Source: Streptomyces sp. I05A-00742 (GTDB lineage: Bacteria > Actinomycetota > Actinomycetes > Streptomycetales > Streptomycetaceae). Taken from it: a DNA stretch of 54,677 nucleotides. The first letter of the stretch is position 1; each line of letters opens with the position of its first letter. The stretch is taken from NCBI RefSeq assembly GCF_013055795.1, contig NZ_JABETO010000012.1:133447-188123 (forward strand), read 5' to 3'. This document shows positions 7,091 through 16,345 of this stretch, in pieces. A program made the translations under genes and the position numbers. Under the pieces are notes generated by a model. It searched no databases. It was not told where the DNA came from and saw nothing but the letters and a program-made list of their open reading frames with translations.

Positions 7091-8083
7091 ATGAAGATCG
7101 CTTTCGTAGGCAAGGGCGGCAGCGGCAAGACCACGCTGTCCTCGTTGTTCATCCGCCGGCTCGCTGCCCGCCGGGTCCCCGTCATCGCCGTGGACGCCGA
7201 CATCAACCAGCACCTGGGGGCGGCCCTCGGTCTGGACGAGGCGGAGGCCGCCGCCCTGCCCGCGATGGGTGCGCACCTCCCGTTGATCAAGGACTATCTG
7301 CGCGGCGCCAATCCGCGCATCGCCTCGGCCGAGACCATGATCAAGACGACTCCGCCCGGTGAGGGCTCCCGGCTGCTGCGGGTCGACGAGGACAACCCGG
7401 TGTACGAGGCGTGCGCGCGGACCGTGGGGCTCGACGGCGGGGCGTCCGTACGGCTGATGGCGACCGGTCCGTTCACCGAGTCCGACCTGGGCGTCGCCTG
7501 CTACCACTCCAAGGTGGGAGCGGTGGAGCTGTGCCTCAACCACCTGGTCGACGGGCCCGGCGAGTACGTCGTCGTCGATATGACGGCGGGCAGCGACTCC
7601 TTCGCCTCGGGGATGTTCACGCGCTTCGACATGACGTTCCTGGTGGCCGAGCCCACCCGCAAGGGGGTGTCGGTCTACCGTCAGTACAAGGAGTACGCCC
7701 GGGACTTCGGCATCGCCCTGAAGGTGGTGGGCAACAAGGTGCAGGGCCAGGACGACCTGGACTTCCTCCGGGACGAGGTCGGCGAGGACCTGCTGACCAC
7801 CTTCGGCCACTCCGACTGGGTGCGCGCCATGGAGAAGGGCCGGCCGCCCCTCTTCGAGCTGCTCGAAGGCGCCAACCACCAGGCGCTGGACACCCTTCAG
7901 GAGGCCGCGGACGCCGCCCACGAGCGGCGGGACTGGCACCGGTACACGCGCCAGATGGTGCACTTCCACCTCAAGAACGCCGAGAGCTGGGGCAACGCGA
8001 AGACGGGTGCCGACCTGGCGGCCCAGGTCGACCCCGCCTTCGTCCTCGACGAGCGGCTGTCGGCTACTCCGCAGCCGGCCTGA
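7091..8083 (+). CDS. CooC/MinD-type P-loop ATPase
   Basis: The 330-residue protein opens MKIAFVGKGGSGKTT, a deviant Walker A box with the signature lysine of the MinD/ParA/CooC class, followed by IAVDADINQHLGAALG (switch I) and VVVDMTAGSDSF (Walker B region). CooC-like ATPases act in maturation of metalloenzymes such as carbon monoxide dehydrogenase, but no such enzyme lies nearby, so the client is unknown. The ATG was preferred over TTG and GTG codons just upstream because the motif starts directly after it. It is divergent from the Fic-like gene. Its 3' end overlaps the 3' end of the convergent lipoprotein gene by 20 bases. Confidence 0.85.
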   Translation: MKIAFVGKGGSGKTTLSSLFIRRLAARRVPVIAVDADINQHLGAALGLDEAEAAALPAMGAHLPLIKDYLRGANPRIASAETMIKTTPPGEGSRLLRVDEDNPVYEACARTVGLDGGASVRLMATGPFTESDLGVACYHSKVGAVELCLNHLVDGPGEYVVVDMTAGSDSFASGMFTRFDMTFLVAEPTRKGVSVYRQYKEYARDFGIALKVVGNKVQGQDDLDFLRDEVGEDLLTTFGHSDWVRAMEKGRPPLFELLEGANHQALDTLQEAADAAHERRDWHRYTRQMVHFHLKNAESWGNAKTGADLAAQVDPAFVLDERLSATPQPA

Positions 8084-9440
8084 CCCGCACCGGCTTGATC
8101 CTCATCGGCTTGTCGTCGTCCTCGTCGTCGCTCCCGGAATCCTCGTACGGCTCGTGCGACGAGGGCTCCTGCGACGACGGGGCGTGCCACGACGGCCGGT
8201 GCGGCACCGGCTGGCGCGGGGCGTACGACCGGGCTTCGCCGAGGTGGGCCCATCCGGTCCGCGGCGCCTGGCCGACCTCCAGCCGGCGCAGCTTGGCGAG
8301 GACGTCGGGGTCCTGCGCGTCCAGCCAGTCGGCGAGTTGCTTGAAGGAGACGCAGCGGACGCCTTCCTTGGTGCAGACCCGGGCGATGACGCTCTCGACG
8401 GCCTTCATATAGATGCCGCCGTTCCAGGACTCGAAGTGGTCGCCGATGAACAGCGGGGCGCGGTTGCCGTGGTACGCCCGCTCGAAGCCGTCCAGCAGTC
8501 CGTCGCGCATCTGCCGCCCCCATCCCTCGCGTCGGGAGGGGTCGCCCTTGGTCGTTCCCGACTGGTTCGCCAGGAAGTTGTAGTCCATGGACAGGGTCTC
8601 GAAGCCGCGCCCGGGCACGGGCACGTCCTGGAGCGGGAAGTCCCAGAGTCCGCCGATCTTCGACGGCCAGACCTGCCGGCCGCCCGCCGAGCTGGCGTCG
8701 TAGCGGAAGCCCATCGACCGTGCGGCCGGGATGAGGTTGCGCTGGCCCTCCAGGCAGGGGGCGCGCCCGCCGACCAGTTCCTTGCTGTAGTCGAAGGGCA
8801 GCGGGGGCTCGTTCTTCAGCCCGGAGTTCGTCTTCCAGTTACGGACGAACGATTCGGCCTGCCGGATCTCGCTCTTCCACTCCGACGGTGACCAGGTGCC
8901 CACCCCGCGGTCCCGGCCGCAGAAGTGGCCGTTGAAGTGCGTGCCGATCTCGCTGCCGTCCAGCCAGGCGCCGCGGAGCTGTTCCACGGTGTCCCGTACG
9001 CCGCGGACGTCGTTGAAGCCGATGTCCGAGGCGCCCGCGGCGTGCTGGGGCGGTTCGTAGAGGGTGCGCTTGCTCTCGGGCAGCATGTAGACGCCGCTGA
9101 GGAAGTACGTCATCGTCGCGTTGTACTTCTTGCCGACCTTGCGGAAGTGCGAGAACAGCCGCTGGCTGTCCTCGCCGGCGCCGTCCCAGGAGAAGACGAC
9201 GAACTGCGGCGGCTTCTCGCCGGGCGCCATGCGCCGGGGTTTCGGCTGCTTGGGCTGAGGGCCCGTGTCGGCGGTGGAGCCGTCGCCGAGGAGGCGTACC
9301 GGCCGCTCGACCGTGTTCGGACCGGGTGCCGCCTGGGGGTCCGTCGCCTCCGGGGAGTTCACGCCCGAGCAGGCCGCGGTCCCGGTCGCCAGCGACAGCG
9401 CGGCGAGCGCGCCCAGTGTGTATCTCCATGCAGCCGCCAT
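8064..9440 (-). CDS. Lipoprotein related to polysaccharide deacetylases
   Basis: The 458-residue product starts with a lipoprotein signal (MAAAWRYTLGALAALSLATG followed by TAAC), so it should be anchored outside the membrane by its lipobox Cys. A Pro/Gly-rich linker leads to a NodB-like domain: FVVFSWDGAGED supplies the metal/catalytic Asp and GSEIGTHFNGHFCG the HxxxH metal pair. The C-terminal tail is acidic then basic (EDSGSDDEDDDKPMRIK). The substrate may be a cell wall or capsule sugar; whether it deacetylates cannot be told. The ATG is preceded by AAGGTGAGG. It is convergent with the CooC-type ATPase gene, with overlapping stops. Confidence 0.85.
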   Translation of the reverse strand: MAAAWRYTLGALAALSLATGTAACSGVNSPEATDPQAAPGPNTVERPVRLLGDGSTADTGPQPKQPKPRRMAPGEKPPQFVVFSWDGAGEDSQRLFSHFRKVGKKYNATMTYFLSGVYMLPESKRTLYEPPQHAAGASDIGFNDVRGVRDTVEQLRGAWLDGSEIGTHFNGHFCGRDRGVGTWSPSEWKSEIRQAESFVRNWKTNSGLKNEPPLPFDYSKELVGGRAPCLEGQRNLIPAARSMGFRYDASSAGGRQVWPSKIGGLWDFPLQDVPVPGRGFETLSMDYNFLANQSGTTKGDPSRREGWGRQMRDGLLDGFERAYHGNRAPLFIGDHFESWNGGIYMKAVESVIARVCTKEGVRCVSFKQLADWLDAQDPDVLAKLRRLEVGQAPRTGWAHLGEARSYAPRQPVPHRPSWHAPSSQEPSSHEPYEDSGSDDEDDDKPMRIKPVRVRPAAE

Positions 9441-9787
9441 CAGGCACCTCACCTTTCGACCCGCTCGGCCGGCCCCTTGGTGGGCGTGCGAACGCCCTAA
9501 GCCGCCGTCAACTTCGCATGGACGAAAGGGAGAGAAAAGTATGACAAGCCAATAAAAATGCATATTCACCCGATGGGAGGAAGCTCCGCCCCGACCACCG
9601 TCCCACTCTTCCCCCGCCCTTTACTCAGCATTACGATTCGTTTACCGAGAGTTGCCATTGCGCTTCTCTCCCCTCGCCTGTCGCTTTCCTGCCGACCCCG
9701 CCCTGGCAGCCGCCCACCCGCCGCTGCCCGCCGCGCCCCCGGCCGCGCGCTCGATGCCGGCCGCCGACGACGAAGACGGGACCGACC
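9441..9787. other. Divergent promoter region with AT-rich patch
   Basis: No gene is seen. The stretch around 9535-9565 (caataaaaatgcatattc) is strikingly AT-rich for this genome, and TTGAC on the reverse strand near 9505 could be a -35 element for the lipoprotein gene. A small hairpin (gggcgt/acgccc) lies at 9482-9497. Both divergent genes probably have promoters here. Confidence 0.5.
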
Positions 9788-12070
9788 ATGCACGCTCAGC
9801 CGATCCCCCCGACCCGGGCCGCCCGGCGCCCCGCCGCCCCCGACGGCCCGCACCGGCCGCGCCGCCCCGCGCACCAGCACGACCTGGTGCTCTCCGTGGC
9901 CATGGCGCTCGCGGCCGTCCCCCTGTGCCTGGGCGCCGCCCTGGCCGCGGGCGCGCCGCTCCGGGCCGGGTTGATCGCGGCGGCGGTCGCCGGCCTGGTC
10001 ATGGGTGGCCTGGGCCGCGCACCCTTCCGGGCGGCCGGACCGGCCGTCGCGCTCACGGCCGTCACCGCGGAGCTGATCCAGCGCTACGGCTGGCGTGCCA
10101 CCTGCGCGATCACCGTGCTGGCCGGACTGGTCCAGGTCGCGCTCGGTGCCGCGCGGGTGGCGAGGTCCGCGCCGGTCGTCGCCCCGGGGCTCGTGCACGG
10201 CGCGCTGGCCGGCCTCGGGCTGACGCTCGCGCTCGGACAGGTGCGGGCCGTCCTGGGCGGGGGAAGCACCGGCGCCTCCACACTGGAAAACCTGGCGGCG
10301 CTGCCCTCGGAGCTGGCCCACCCGCGGCTCGCGGGGGTGCTGATCGGCGCGTCCGTCGTCGCCGTCCTCGTCGCCTGGCCGAAACTGCCGGGCCGGTACG
10401 GCCGGTGGGCCAGGACCGTACCGGCGCCCCTCGCCGCGGTGGCCGTCGCCACCGCGGCGAGCACGGGGATGCGGCTGCCCCGTGTGAGCCTCCCCGCATG
10501 GCAGGTACAGGCGCTGCCCGGCCTGCCCTCCGGCCCCGGCCTCGCGATCGCCGCCGCCGTGCTGACCGTCGCCCTCGTGGCGAGCGTCGAGGCATGGGCG
10601 CCGGCCGACGACCGGCGGCCGGAGCACCCGGACCGGGAGCTGATCTGCCAGGGGGCGGCGAACGCGCTCTCCGGTCTGCTGGGCGGCCTGCCGATCGCCG
10701 GGGACGCGGCCCGGGCCGGGCGCCCCGCGGACGGCGGCCCGGCGGTGAACCGTACGTCCGTCGTGCTGTACGGGATCTGGGTGCCCCTGGGCGCGGTGCT
10801 GTTCGCCACGGCCCTGGAGCGGATCCCGCTCGTCGCGCTCTCGGCGCTGGTCATGGCCGCCGGGCTGCGGCTGGCCCACCGCGCGCACACCCACCCGGCG
10901 CGGGACCGCCGCGCCCGCCCGCTCTACCTGTGCACGTTCGGGGCCGTGGCGCTGTGCGGGGTGCTCCCGGGGCTGGCGGCCGGGGGCGCGGTGGCCGCCG
11001 TCGTCGGGCTGCGGCGGCTCGCCCGTACGGGTGTCGCCGTCACCGAGGAGCCGGACGGTCACTACCGGGTGGTGGTCGACGGCCAGTTGACCTTTCTCGC
11101 GGTACCGAGGTTGTGCGGTGCCCTCGACCGGATCCCGGAGGGCGTGGACGTGACGGTGGAGCTGGGCGGTTCCTTCATGGACCACACGGCCTACGACGCC
11201 CTGCGCTCCTGGGCGGACCGGCGCCGGGCCCGCGGCAGCCGGGTGGCCCTCACCGGCCGTCCCGGACGGCCGGTGGCCGAGCCCGTCGACGAGGCCCACG
11301 CCTGCCGTCCGTGGACGCCGTGGCGCAACCACCACTGCACCCGGCCGACCGCGGCCCCGGGCGCGATGCCCGGCGGGCGGCAACTGATCGGCGGAGTGAG
11401 TGCGTTCCAGCGCAACACCGCGCCACTGGTCCGCGACGAGCTGGCCCGGCTCGCCCGGGAGGGGCAGCGTCCCAGCCAGCTCTTCCTGACCTGTGCCGAC
11501 TCCCGGCTGGTGACCAGCATGATCACGTCGAGCGGTCCCGGCGACCTGTTCACCGTGCGGAACGTCGGCAATCTGATGCCCCCGCCGGGCAACGACACCG
11601 CCTGCGACTCGGTGGCCGCCGCCGTGGAGTACGCCGTCGAGGTGCTGAAGGTCAGTAGCATCACCGTCTGCGGGCACTCGGGGTGCGGCGCCATGCAGGC
11701 GCTCCTCGACACCGGCCACCGGCCCCCGACCGACCGCCCGGAGCCCGGCCGGGAGACCCCGCTGGCCCGCTGGCTGCGGCACGGCCGGCCGAGTCTGGCC
11801 CGTATGCAGCGGATCGGCAGGCTCGGGCGCGGGGAGGTGGCCCTGGCCGACCGCCCGGTGGCGGACGACGTGGAGCGGCTGGCCCTCGTCAATGTGATGC
11901 AGCAGCTCGACCACCTGCGGGCGCATTCCTGTGTGGCCCGGCGGGTGGCGGAGGGGACGCTGCACCTCCAGGGGATGTACTTCCATGTGGCCGAGGCCCA
12001 GGCCTATGTCCTGGACCAGCGGTCCCGCACCTTCGCCGCAGTCCGGCCGGAGGTACTGGATGCCGTCTGA
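9788..12070 (+). CDS. SulP-family transporter fused to beta-carbonic anhydrase
   Basis: The 760-residue protein has three parts. Residues about 30-415 hold many hydrophobic helices of the SulP anion transporter family. Residues about 425-510 form a STAS-like domain (VELGGSFMDHTAYDALRSW). Residues about 535-750 are a beta-carbonic anhydrase with zinc ligands Cys569 and Asp571 of CADSR, His630 and Cys633 of HSGCG. Such fusions are proposed to couple bicarbonate or sulfate transport to CO2 hydration at the membrane. The SulP part is short and lacks some expected transport sequence, so transport activity is less certain than the anhydrase. It lies upstream of acs, about 130 bases away. The ATG lacks a strong ribosome site. 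Confidence 0.88.
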   Translation: MHAQPIPPTRAARRPAAPDGPHRPRRPAHQHDLVLSVAMALAAVPLCLGAALAAGAPLRAGLIAAAVAGLVMGGLGRAPFRAAGPAVALTAVTAELIQRYGWRATCAITVLAGLVQVALGAARVARSAPVVAPGLVHGALAGLGLTLALGQVRAVLGGGSTGASTLENLAALPSELAHPRLAGVLIGASVVAVLVAWPKLPGRYGRWARTVPAPLAAVAVATAASTGMRLPRVSLPAWQVQALPGLPSGPGLAIAAAVLTVALVASVEAWAPADDRRPEHPDRELICQGAANALSGLLGGLPIAGDAARAGRPADGGPAVNRTSVVLYGIWVPLGAVLFATALERIPLVALSALVMAAGLRLAHRAHTHPARDRRARPLYLCTFGAVALCGVLPGLAAGGAVAAVVGLRRLARTGVAVTEEPDGHYRVVVDGQLTFLAVPRLCGALDRIPEGVDVTVELGGSFMDHTAYDALRSWADRRRARGSRVALTGRPGRPVAEPVDEAHACRPWTPWRNHHCTRPTAAPGAMPGGRQLIGGVSAFQRNTAPLVRDELARLAREGQRPSQLFLTCADSRLVTSMITSSGPGDLFTVRNVGNLMPPPGNDTACDSVAAAVEYAVEVLKVSSITVCGHSGCGAMQALLDTGHRPPTDRPEPGRETPLARWLRHGRPSLARMQRIGRLGRGEVALADRPVADDVERLALVNVMQQLDHLRAHSCVARRVAEGTLHLQGMYFHVAEAQAYVLDQRSRTFAAVRPEVLDAV

Positions 12071-12126
12071 CCTCGGGCGACCGCCCTTCGCCCGCCCCGG
12101 TACAGGTCTAAACCAATCAATCGCCA

Positions 12127-12145
12127 ACACCCCTTGTCAGGGTGT
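12127..12145. promoter_or_regulatory. Inverted repeat upstream of acs
   Basis: ACACCC-cttgtca-GGGTGT is an inverted repeat with 6-base arms between the SulP fusion and acs. It could be an operator for acs or a weak terminator of the preceding gene. A second G/C palindrome pair (cccggg twice, 12151-12172) follows. Confidence 0.4.
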
Positions 12146-12204
12146 GCCCCGGGCTGGTGAGCTATGCCCGGGACGCAACGAGCCCCCTGGGAAAGGGAGA
12201 TGTC

Positions 12205-14181
12205 GTGAGCAACGAAAGCCTGGCCAACCTTCTGAAGGAGGAGCGCCGCTTCGCACCGCCTGCCGCCCTGGCCGAGCAGGCCAATGTCACCGCGGAGGCG
12301 TACGAGCAGGCGCGGGCCGACCGGCTGGGCTTCTGGGCCGCGCAGGCACGCCGCCTGACCTGGCACACCGAGCCGACCCAGACCCTGGACTGGTCGAACC
12401 CGCCCTTCGCCAAGTGGTTCGCCGACGGCAAGCTCAACGTGGCGTACAACTGCGTGGACCGCCACGTCGAGAACGGCCTCGGCGACCGGGTGGCCCTGCA
12501 CTTCGAGGGCGAGCCGGGCGACACCCGCTCCCTCACCTACGCCGAGCTCCAGCGCGAGGTCTCCAAGGCCGCCAACGCCCTGACCGAGCTGGGCGTCCGG
12601 GCCGGCGACCGGGTCGCCATCTACCTGCCGATGATCCCCGAAGCGGTCATCTCGATGCTCGCCTGCGCCCGCATCGGCGCCCCGCACTCGCTCGTCTTCG
12701 GCGGCTTCTCCGCCGACGCCCTCGCGACCCGCATCAACGACGCGGACGCCCGCGTCGTCATCACCGCCGACGGCGGCTACCGCCGCGGCAAGCCGTCCGC
12801 GCTCAAGCCCGCCGTCGACGAGGCCCTGACCCGCCCCGGCACCGAGAACGTCCGCAGCGTCCTCGTCGTCCGCCGCACCGGCCAGGAGGACATCGACTGG
12901 ACCGAGGGCCGTGACGTCTGGTGGCACGACCTGGTCGAGCGTCAGCAGGACCGGCACACGCCCGAGGCGTTCGACGCCGAGCATCCGCTGTTCATCCTGT
13001 ACACCTCCGGCACCACCGGTAAGCCCAAGGGCATCCTGCACACCACCGGTGGCTACCTCACCCAGGTCTCGTACACCCACCACGCGGTCTTCGACCTCAA
13101 GCCCGAGTCGGACGTCTTCTGGTGCACGGCGGACGTCGGCTGGGTGACCGGCCACTCGTACATCGTCTACGGCCCGCTCAGCAACGGCGCCACCGAAGTG
13201 CTCTACGAAGGCACGCCCGACACCCCGCACCGGGGCCGCTGGTGGGAGATCGTCCAGAAGTACGGCGTCACCATCCTCTACACCGCCCCGACCGCGATCC
13301 GCGCCGCCATGAAGTGGGGCGACGACATCCCGGCCGGATTCGACCTCAGCAGCCTGCGCGTCCTCGGCTCGGTGGGCGAACCCATCAACCCCGAGGCGTG
13401 GATCTGGTACCGCGAGCACATCGGCGCCGGCACCACGCCCGTCGTCGACACCTGGTGGCAGACCGAGACGGGCGGCATGATGATCAGCCCGCTGCCCGGG
13501 GTCACCGAGACCAAGCCCGGCTCGGCGCAGGTGCCGCTCCCCGGCATCGCCGCGACCGTGGTGGACGACGACGCCAACGAGGTCCCGGACGGCGCCGGCG
13601 GCTACCTCGTCCTCACCGAGCCGTGGCCCGCCATGCTCCGCACCATCTGGGGCGACGACCAGCGCTTCCTCGACACGTACTGGTCGCGCTTCGAGGGCCG
13701 CTACTTCGCGGGCGACGGCGCCAAGAAGGACGACGACGGCGACATCTGGCTGCTCGGCCGGGTGGACGACGTGATGCTGGTCTCCGGCCACAACATCTCG
13801 ACCACCGAGGTCGAGTCCGCGCTCGTCTCCCACCCCCGGGTCGCCGAGGCCGCTGTCGTCGGCGCGACCGACCCGCAGACGACCCAGGCCATCTGCGCCT
13901 TCGTCATCCTGCGCGGCGACACGAACGGCGCGGACGCCGAGGAGGCCGGCCTTGTCGAGGAGTTGCGGGCGCACGTCGGCAAGCAGCTCGGGCCGATCGC
14001 CAAGCCCAAGCGCGTCCTGCCGGTGGCCGAACTGCCCAAGACGCGCTCCGGCAAGATCATGCGGCGGCTGCTCCGCGACGTCGCGGAGAACCGCACCCTC
14101 GGCGACGTGACCACGCTGACGGATTCGTCCGTCATGGACCTCATCCAGGCCAAGCTCCCGGCGGCGCCCGGCGAGGACTGA
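12205..14181 (+). CDS. acs: Acetyl-CoA synthetase (AMP-forming)
   Basis: The 658-residue cytosolic enzyme activates acetate with ATP and CoA to acetyl-CoA via acetyl-AMP. Visible motifs are the N-terminal W...[18 protein letters not shown] segment typical of Acs, the nucleotide-binding loop [11 protein letters not shown] near residue 265, [18 protein letters not shown], the [16 protein letters not shown] hinge region and the C-terminal [15 protein letters not shown] with Lys617, the residue acetylated by Pat-type acetyltransferases in other bacteria. Length matches the family. The GTG start follows GGGAG and aligns with the usual N-terminus; an upstream in-frame ATG adds 21 residues of poor character. 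A strong terminator follows. Confidence 0.97.
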   Translation: MSNESLANLLKEERRFAPPAALAEQANVTAEAYEQARADRLGFWAAQARRLTWHTEPTQTLDWSNPPFAKWFADGKLNVAYNCVDRHVENGLGDRVALHFEGEPGDTRSLTYAELQREVSKAANALTELGVRAGDRVAIYLPMIPEAVISMLACARIGAPHSLVFGGFSADALATRINDADARVVITADGGYRRGKPSALKPAVDEALTRPGTENVRSVLVVRRTGQEDIDWTEGRDVWWHDLVERQQDRHTPEAFDAEHPLFILYTSGTTGKPKGILHTTGGYLTQVSYTHHAVFDLKPESDVFWCTADVGWVTGHSYIVYGPLSNGATEVLYEGTPDTPHRGRWWEIVQKYGVTILYTAPTAIRAAMKWGDDIPAGFDLSSLRVLGSVGEPINPEAWIWYREHIGAGTTPVVDTWWQTETGGMMISPLPGVTETKPGSAQVPLPGIAATVVDDDANEVPDGAGGYLVLTEPWPAMLRTIWGDDQRFLDTYWSRFEGRYFAGDGAKKDDDGDIWLLGRVDDVMLVSGHNISTTEVESALVSHPRVAEAAVVGATDPQTTQAICAFVILRGDTNGADAEEAGLVEELRAHVGKQLGPIAKPKRVLPVAELPKTRSGKIMRRLLRDVAENRTLGDVTTLTDSSVMDLIQAKLPAAPGED

Positions 14182-14197
14182 TCCGCCACGACCGCTG

Positions 14198-14226
14198 AAG
14201 GGCGTCCGGCTCCGCCGGGCGCCCTT
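14198..14226 (+). terminator. Terminator of acs
   Basis: aagggcgtccgg and ccgggcgccctt form a 12-base stem (one G-U pair) with a 5-base loop, 17 bases past the acs stop, ending in tt. A typical Streptomyces intrinsic terminator. Confidence 0.75.
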
Positions 14227-14228
14227 CG

Positions 14229-14263
14229 CCTGTTCGGGCTCCGTCACCTGTTCGGGCTAAAGT
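14229..14263 (+). promoter_or_regulatory. Direct repeat and -10 element upstream of nhaA
   Basis: The 12-base sequence cctgttcgggct occurs twice, at 14229 and 14247, 18 bases apart, and the second copy runs directly into TAAAGT, a good -10 hexamer. The repeat therefore covers the -35 region and could bind an activator or repressor of nhaA. Confidence 0.45.
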
Positions 14264-14380
14264 AAAGACACATCGCGTAGAAATCTCGACAAGAATCACA
14301 GGCGCGCCGGGAAGTCTGGTCGGCACTCAGCACACGTGACCCCACGTGTGTCCGTCGATCGACCCCAGGAGGTCTTCACC

Positions 14381-15778
14381 GTGGCCGCGCCGAAGAACAA
14401 CCGTTCCGTCTTCCTCGGCCGACTGCCGCTGCCCGAACGGAACTACCTCGCGGACGCGCTGCGTACCGAGACCGTCGGCGGCGTCCTGCTGCTCGCCGCC
14501 GCCGTCGCGGCGGTGATCTGGGCGAACACCCCGGTCAAGGACGGCTACGAGTCCATACGCACCTTCCACCTGGGCCCCGGCGCGCTCGGGCTGAACCTCT
14601 CCGTCCAGCACTGGGCCGCGGACGGGCTGCTGGCCGTGTTCTTCTTCGTCGCCGGCATCGAACTCAAACGCGAGCTGGTCGCGGGGGAGCTCCGTGACCC
14701 CAAGGCGGCCGTCCTGCCGGTGGTCGCCGCGGTGTGCGGGATGGCCGTCCCCGCCCTCGTCTACACCATCGTCGCCACCACCGGCGGCGGCTCCCTCCAG
14801 GGCTGGGCCGTCCCGACCGCCACCGACATCGCCTTCGCCCTCGCCGTGCTCGCCGTCATCGGTACGTCGCTGCCGTCGGCGCTGCGCGCGTTCCTGCTCA
14901 CCCTGGCGGTCGTCGACGACCTCTTCGCGATCCTGATCATCGCGATCTTCTTCACGTCGAAGCTGAACTTCGTCGCCCTCGGCTTCGCGGTACTGGGTCT
15001 GGCCGTCTTCCGGCTGCTGCTGAGCAAGGGCGTCCGCGGCTGGTACGTCTACGTCCCGCTGGCCGTCGTCAACTGGGCGCTGATGTACAACAGCGGGGTC
15101 CACGCGACGATCGCCGGTGTCGCGATGGGGCTGATGCTCCGCTGCCACCGCCACGACGACGAGCGGGTCTCCCCGGGTGAGCACATTGAGCACCTCGTCC
15201 GCCCGTTGTCTGCCGGTCTCGCCGTACCGCTGTTCGCGCTCTTCTCCGCGGGCGTCTCCCTCTCCGGAGGTGCGCTCTCGGACGTTTTCCGGAGGCCCGA
15301 GACGCTGGGTGTCGTACTCGGCCTGGTCCTCGGCAAGGCGGTCGGGGTATTCGGCGGCACCTGGCTGGCCGCCCGCTTCACCCGGGCCGAGCTGAATCCG
15401 GACCTCAAGTGGCCGGACGTCCTCGCGGTCGCCTCGCTGGCAGGCATCGGGTTCACCGTCTCCCTGCTGATCGGCGAACTGGCCTTCGCGGACGACCCGC
15501 TCCTCGTCGGCGAGGTCAAGGCCGCGGTCCTGGTCGGCTCGCTGATCGCCGCCGTCCTCGCGAGCACCCTGCTCAAGCTGCGCGACAACAAGTACCGGAA
15601 ACTCTGCGCCGACGAGGACCGGGACGACGACCAGGACGGCATCCCCGACATCTACGAACAGGACGACCCCGCGTACCACCTGCGCATGGCCGCGATCCTC
15701 GAAGCGAAGGCCGCGGAGCACCGTCGCCTGGCGGAAGTCGCCTCCGGGCGCACCACCGGCGACGATGGTCCGGCATGA
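14381..15778 (+). CDS. nhaA: Na+/H+ antiporter NhaA with acidic C-terminal tail
   Basis: The 465-residue membrane protein exchanges sodium for protons to maintain pH and salt balance. It shows the NhaA helices with VFFFVAGIELKRELVAGEL, AVPTATDIAFALAVLAVIG and the ion-binding pair Asp179-Asp180 in AVVDDLFAILIIAIFF, then GIGFTVSLLIGELAF near the end. After the last helix a tail of about 60 residues contains DRDDDQDGIPDIYEQDD, which resembles a calcium-binding loop of the thrombospondin type 3/EF-hand kind and is not part of core NhaA. The GTG start lies after AGGAGG; an upstream ATG adds 15 residues. It is followed by the holin-like and hydrolase genes. Confidence 0.95.
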   Translation: MAAPKNNRSVFLGRLPLPERNYLADALRTETVGGVLLLAAAVAAVIWANTPVKDGYESIRTFHLGPGALGLNLSVQHWAADGLLAVFFFVAGIELKRELVAGELRDPKAAVLPVVAAVCGMAVPALVYTIVATTGGGSLQGWAVPTATDIAFALAVLAVIGTSLPSALRAFLLTLAVVDDLFAILIIAIFFTSKLNFVALGFAVLGLAVFRLLLSKGVRGWYVYVPLAVVNWALMYNSGVHATIAGVAMGLMLRCHRHDDERVSPGEHIEHLVRPLSAGLAVPLFALFSAGVSLSGGALSDVFRRPETLGVVLGLVLGKAVGVFGGTWLAARFTRAELNPDLKWPDVLAVASLAGIGFTVSLLIGELAFADDPLLVGEVKAAVLVGSLIAAVLASTLLKLRDNKYRKLCADEDRDDDQDGIPDIYEQDDPAYHLRMAAILEAKAAEHRRLAEVASGRTTGDDGPA

Positions 15779-15886
15779 TCTGAGTGTCTTCACATCCGCT
15801 GAAGACGGGCGGAACACCCCGGGCGGGCCCGCAGGGGGGCCGCCGGGACCCGCAGACGACGGAGCGACGACGATGAGGGAGCAGCG

Positions 15887-16345
15887 ATGAGCGCAGCCGA
15901 CGACGGTGCCGACCGCAGCCTCGGCCAGCTGGTGGCGACGGCCACCGCGGAGCTGTCCGCGCTGGTGCACGACGAGATCGCACTGGCCAAGGCCGAGCTG
16001 CGGGAGGACGCCAAGCGGGTCGGCGTGGGCGGCGGCGCGATCGCCGCGGCGGGGACCCTGGCGCTCTTCTCGCTGCCGGTGCTGAGTTTCGCGGCGGCCT
16101 ACGGGATCCACAACCTGGGCCTCGGTCTCGCCTGGTCGTTCCTGATCACGGGCGGTGCCTTCCTGGTGGTGGCGGCCCTGCTGGGGCTGCTGGCCGTCAA
16201 GAAGCTCAAGAAGATCAGCAAGCCGGAGCGGACCCTGGCCTCGGCCAAGGAGACGGCGGCGGTTCTGGGTACGGTCAAGCCGCACCCCCGTCCCCTCACG
16301 GACACGAGCCATGCGGACGCATCTGTGACACGCTCGTCCGTATGA
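15887..16345 (+). CDS. Phage-holin-like actinobacterial membrane protein (Act_holin family)
   Basis: The 152-residue protein has an amphipathic N-terminal segment (SLGQLVATATAELSALVHDEIALAKAELREDAKRV), two membrane helices (residues about 45-75 and 80-105), then a basic KKLKKISK stretch and a Thr/Ser-rich tail. Despite the family name, chromosomal members are not phage genes; they sit next to the epoxide hydrolase and MarP protease genes in actinobacteria (Rv3669 in M. tuberculosis). Role unknown, perhaps envelope related. The ATG follows GGGAGCAGCG. It overlaps the hydrolase gene by four bases, implying co-translation. Confidence 0.85.
   Translation: MSAADDGADRSLGQLVATATAELSALVHDEIALAKAELREDAKRVGVGGGAIAAAGTLALFSLPVLSFAAAYGIHNLGLGLAWSFLITGGAFLVVAALLGLLAVKKLKKISKPERTLASAKETAAVLGTVKPHPRPLTDTSHADASVTRSSV

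Noticed and set aside
7091..8083. ParA chromosome-partition protein
   Set aside because: The P-loop is similar, but the body resembles CooC-type ATPases and no parB or parS site is close by.
9566..12130. An 854-codon reverse-strand frame across the SulP fusion
   Set aside because: Its composition (His, Gly, Arg, Gln) and codon pattern are those of the antisense of a real gene. The forward protein has clear catalytic motifs.
15887..16345. Prophage holin
   Set aside because: The family name mentions holin, but the neighbours are housekeeping genes and the same gene lies next to marP and ephE in non-lysogenic actinobacteria.
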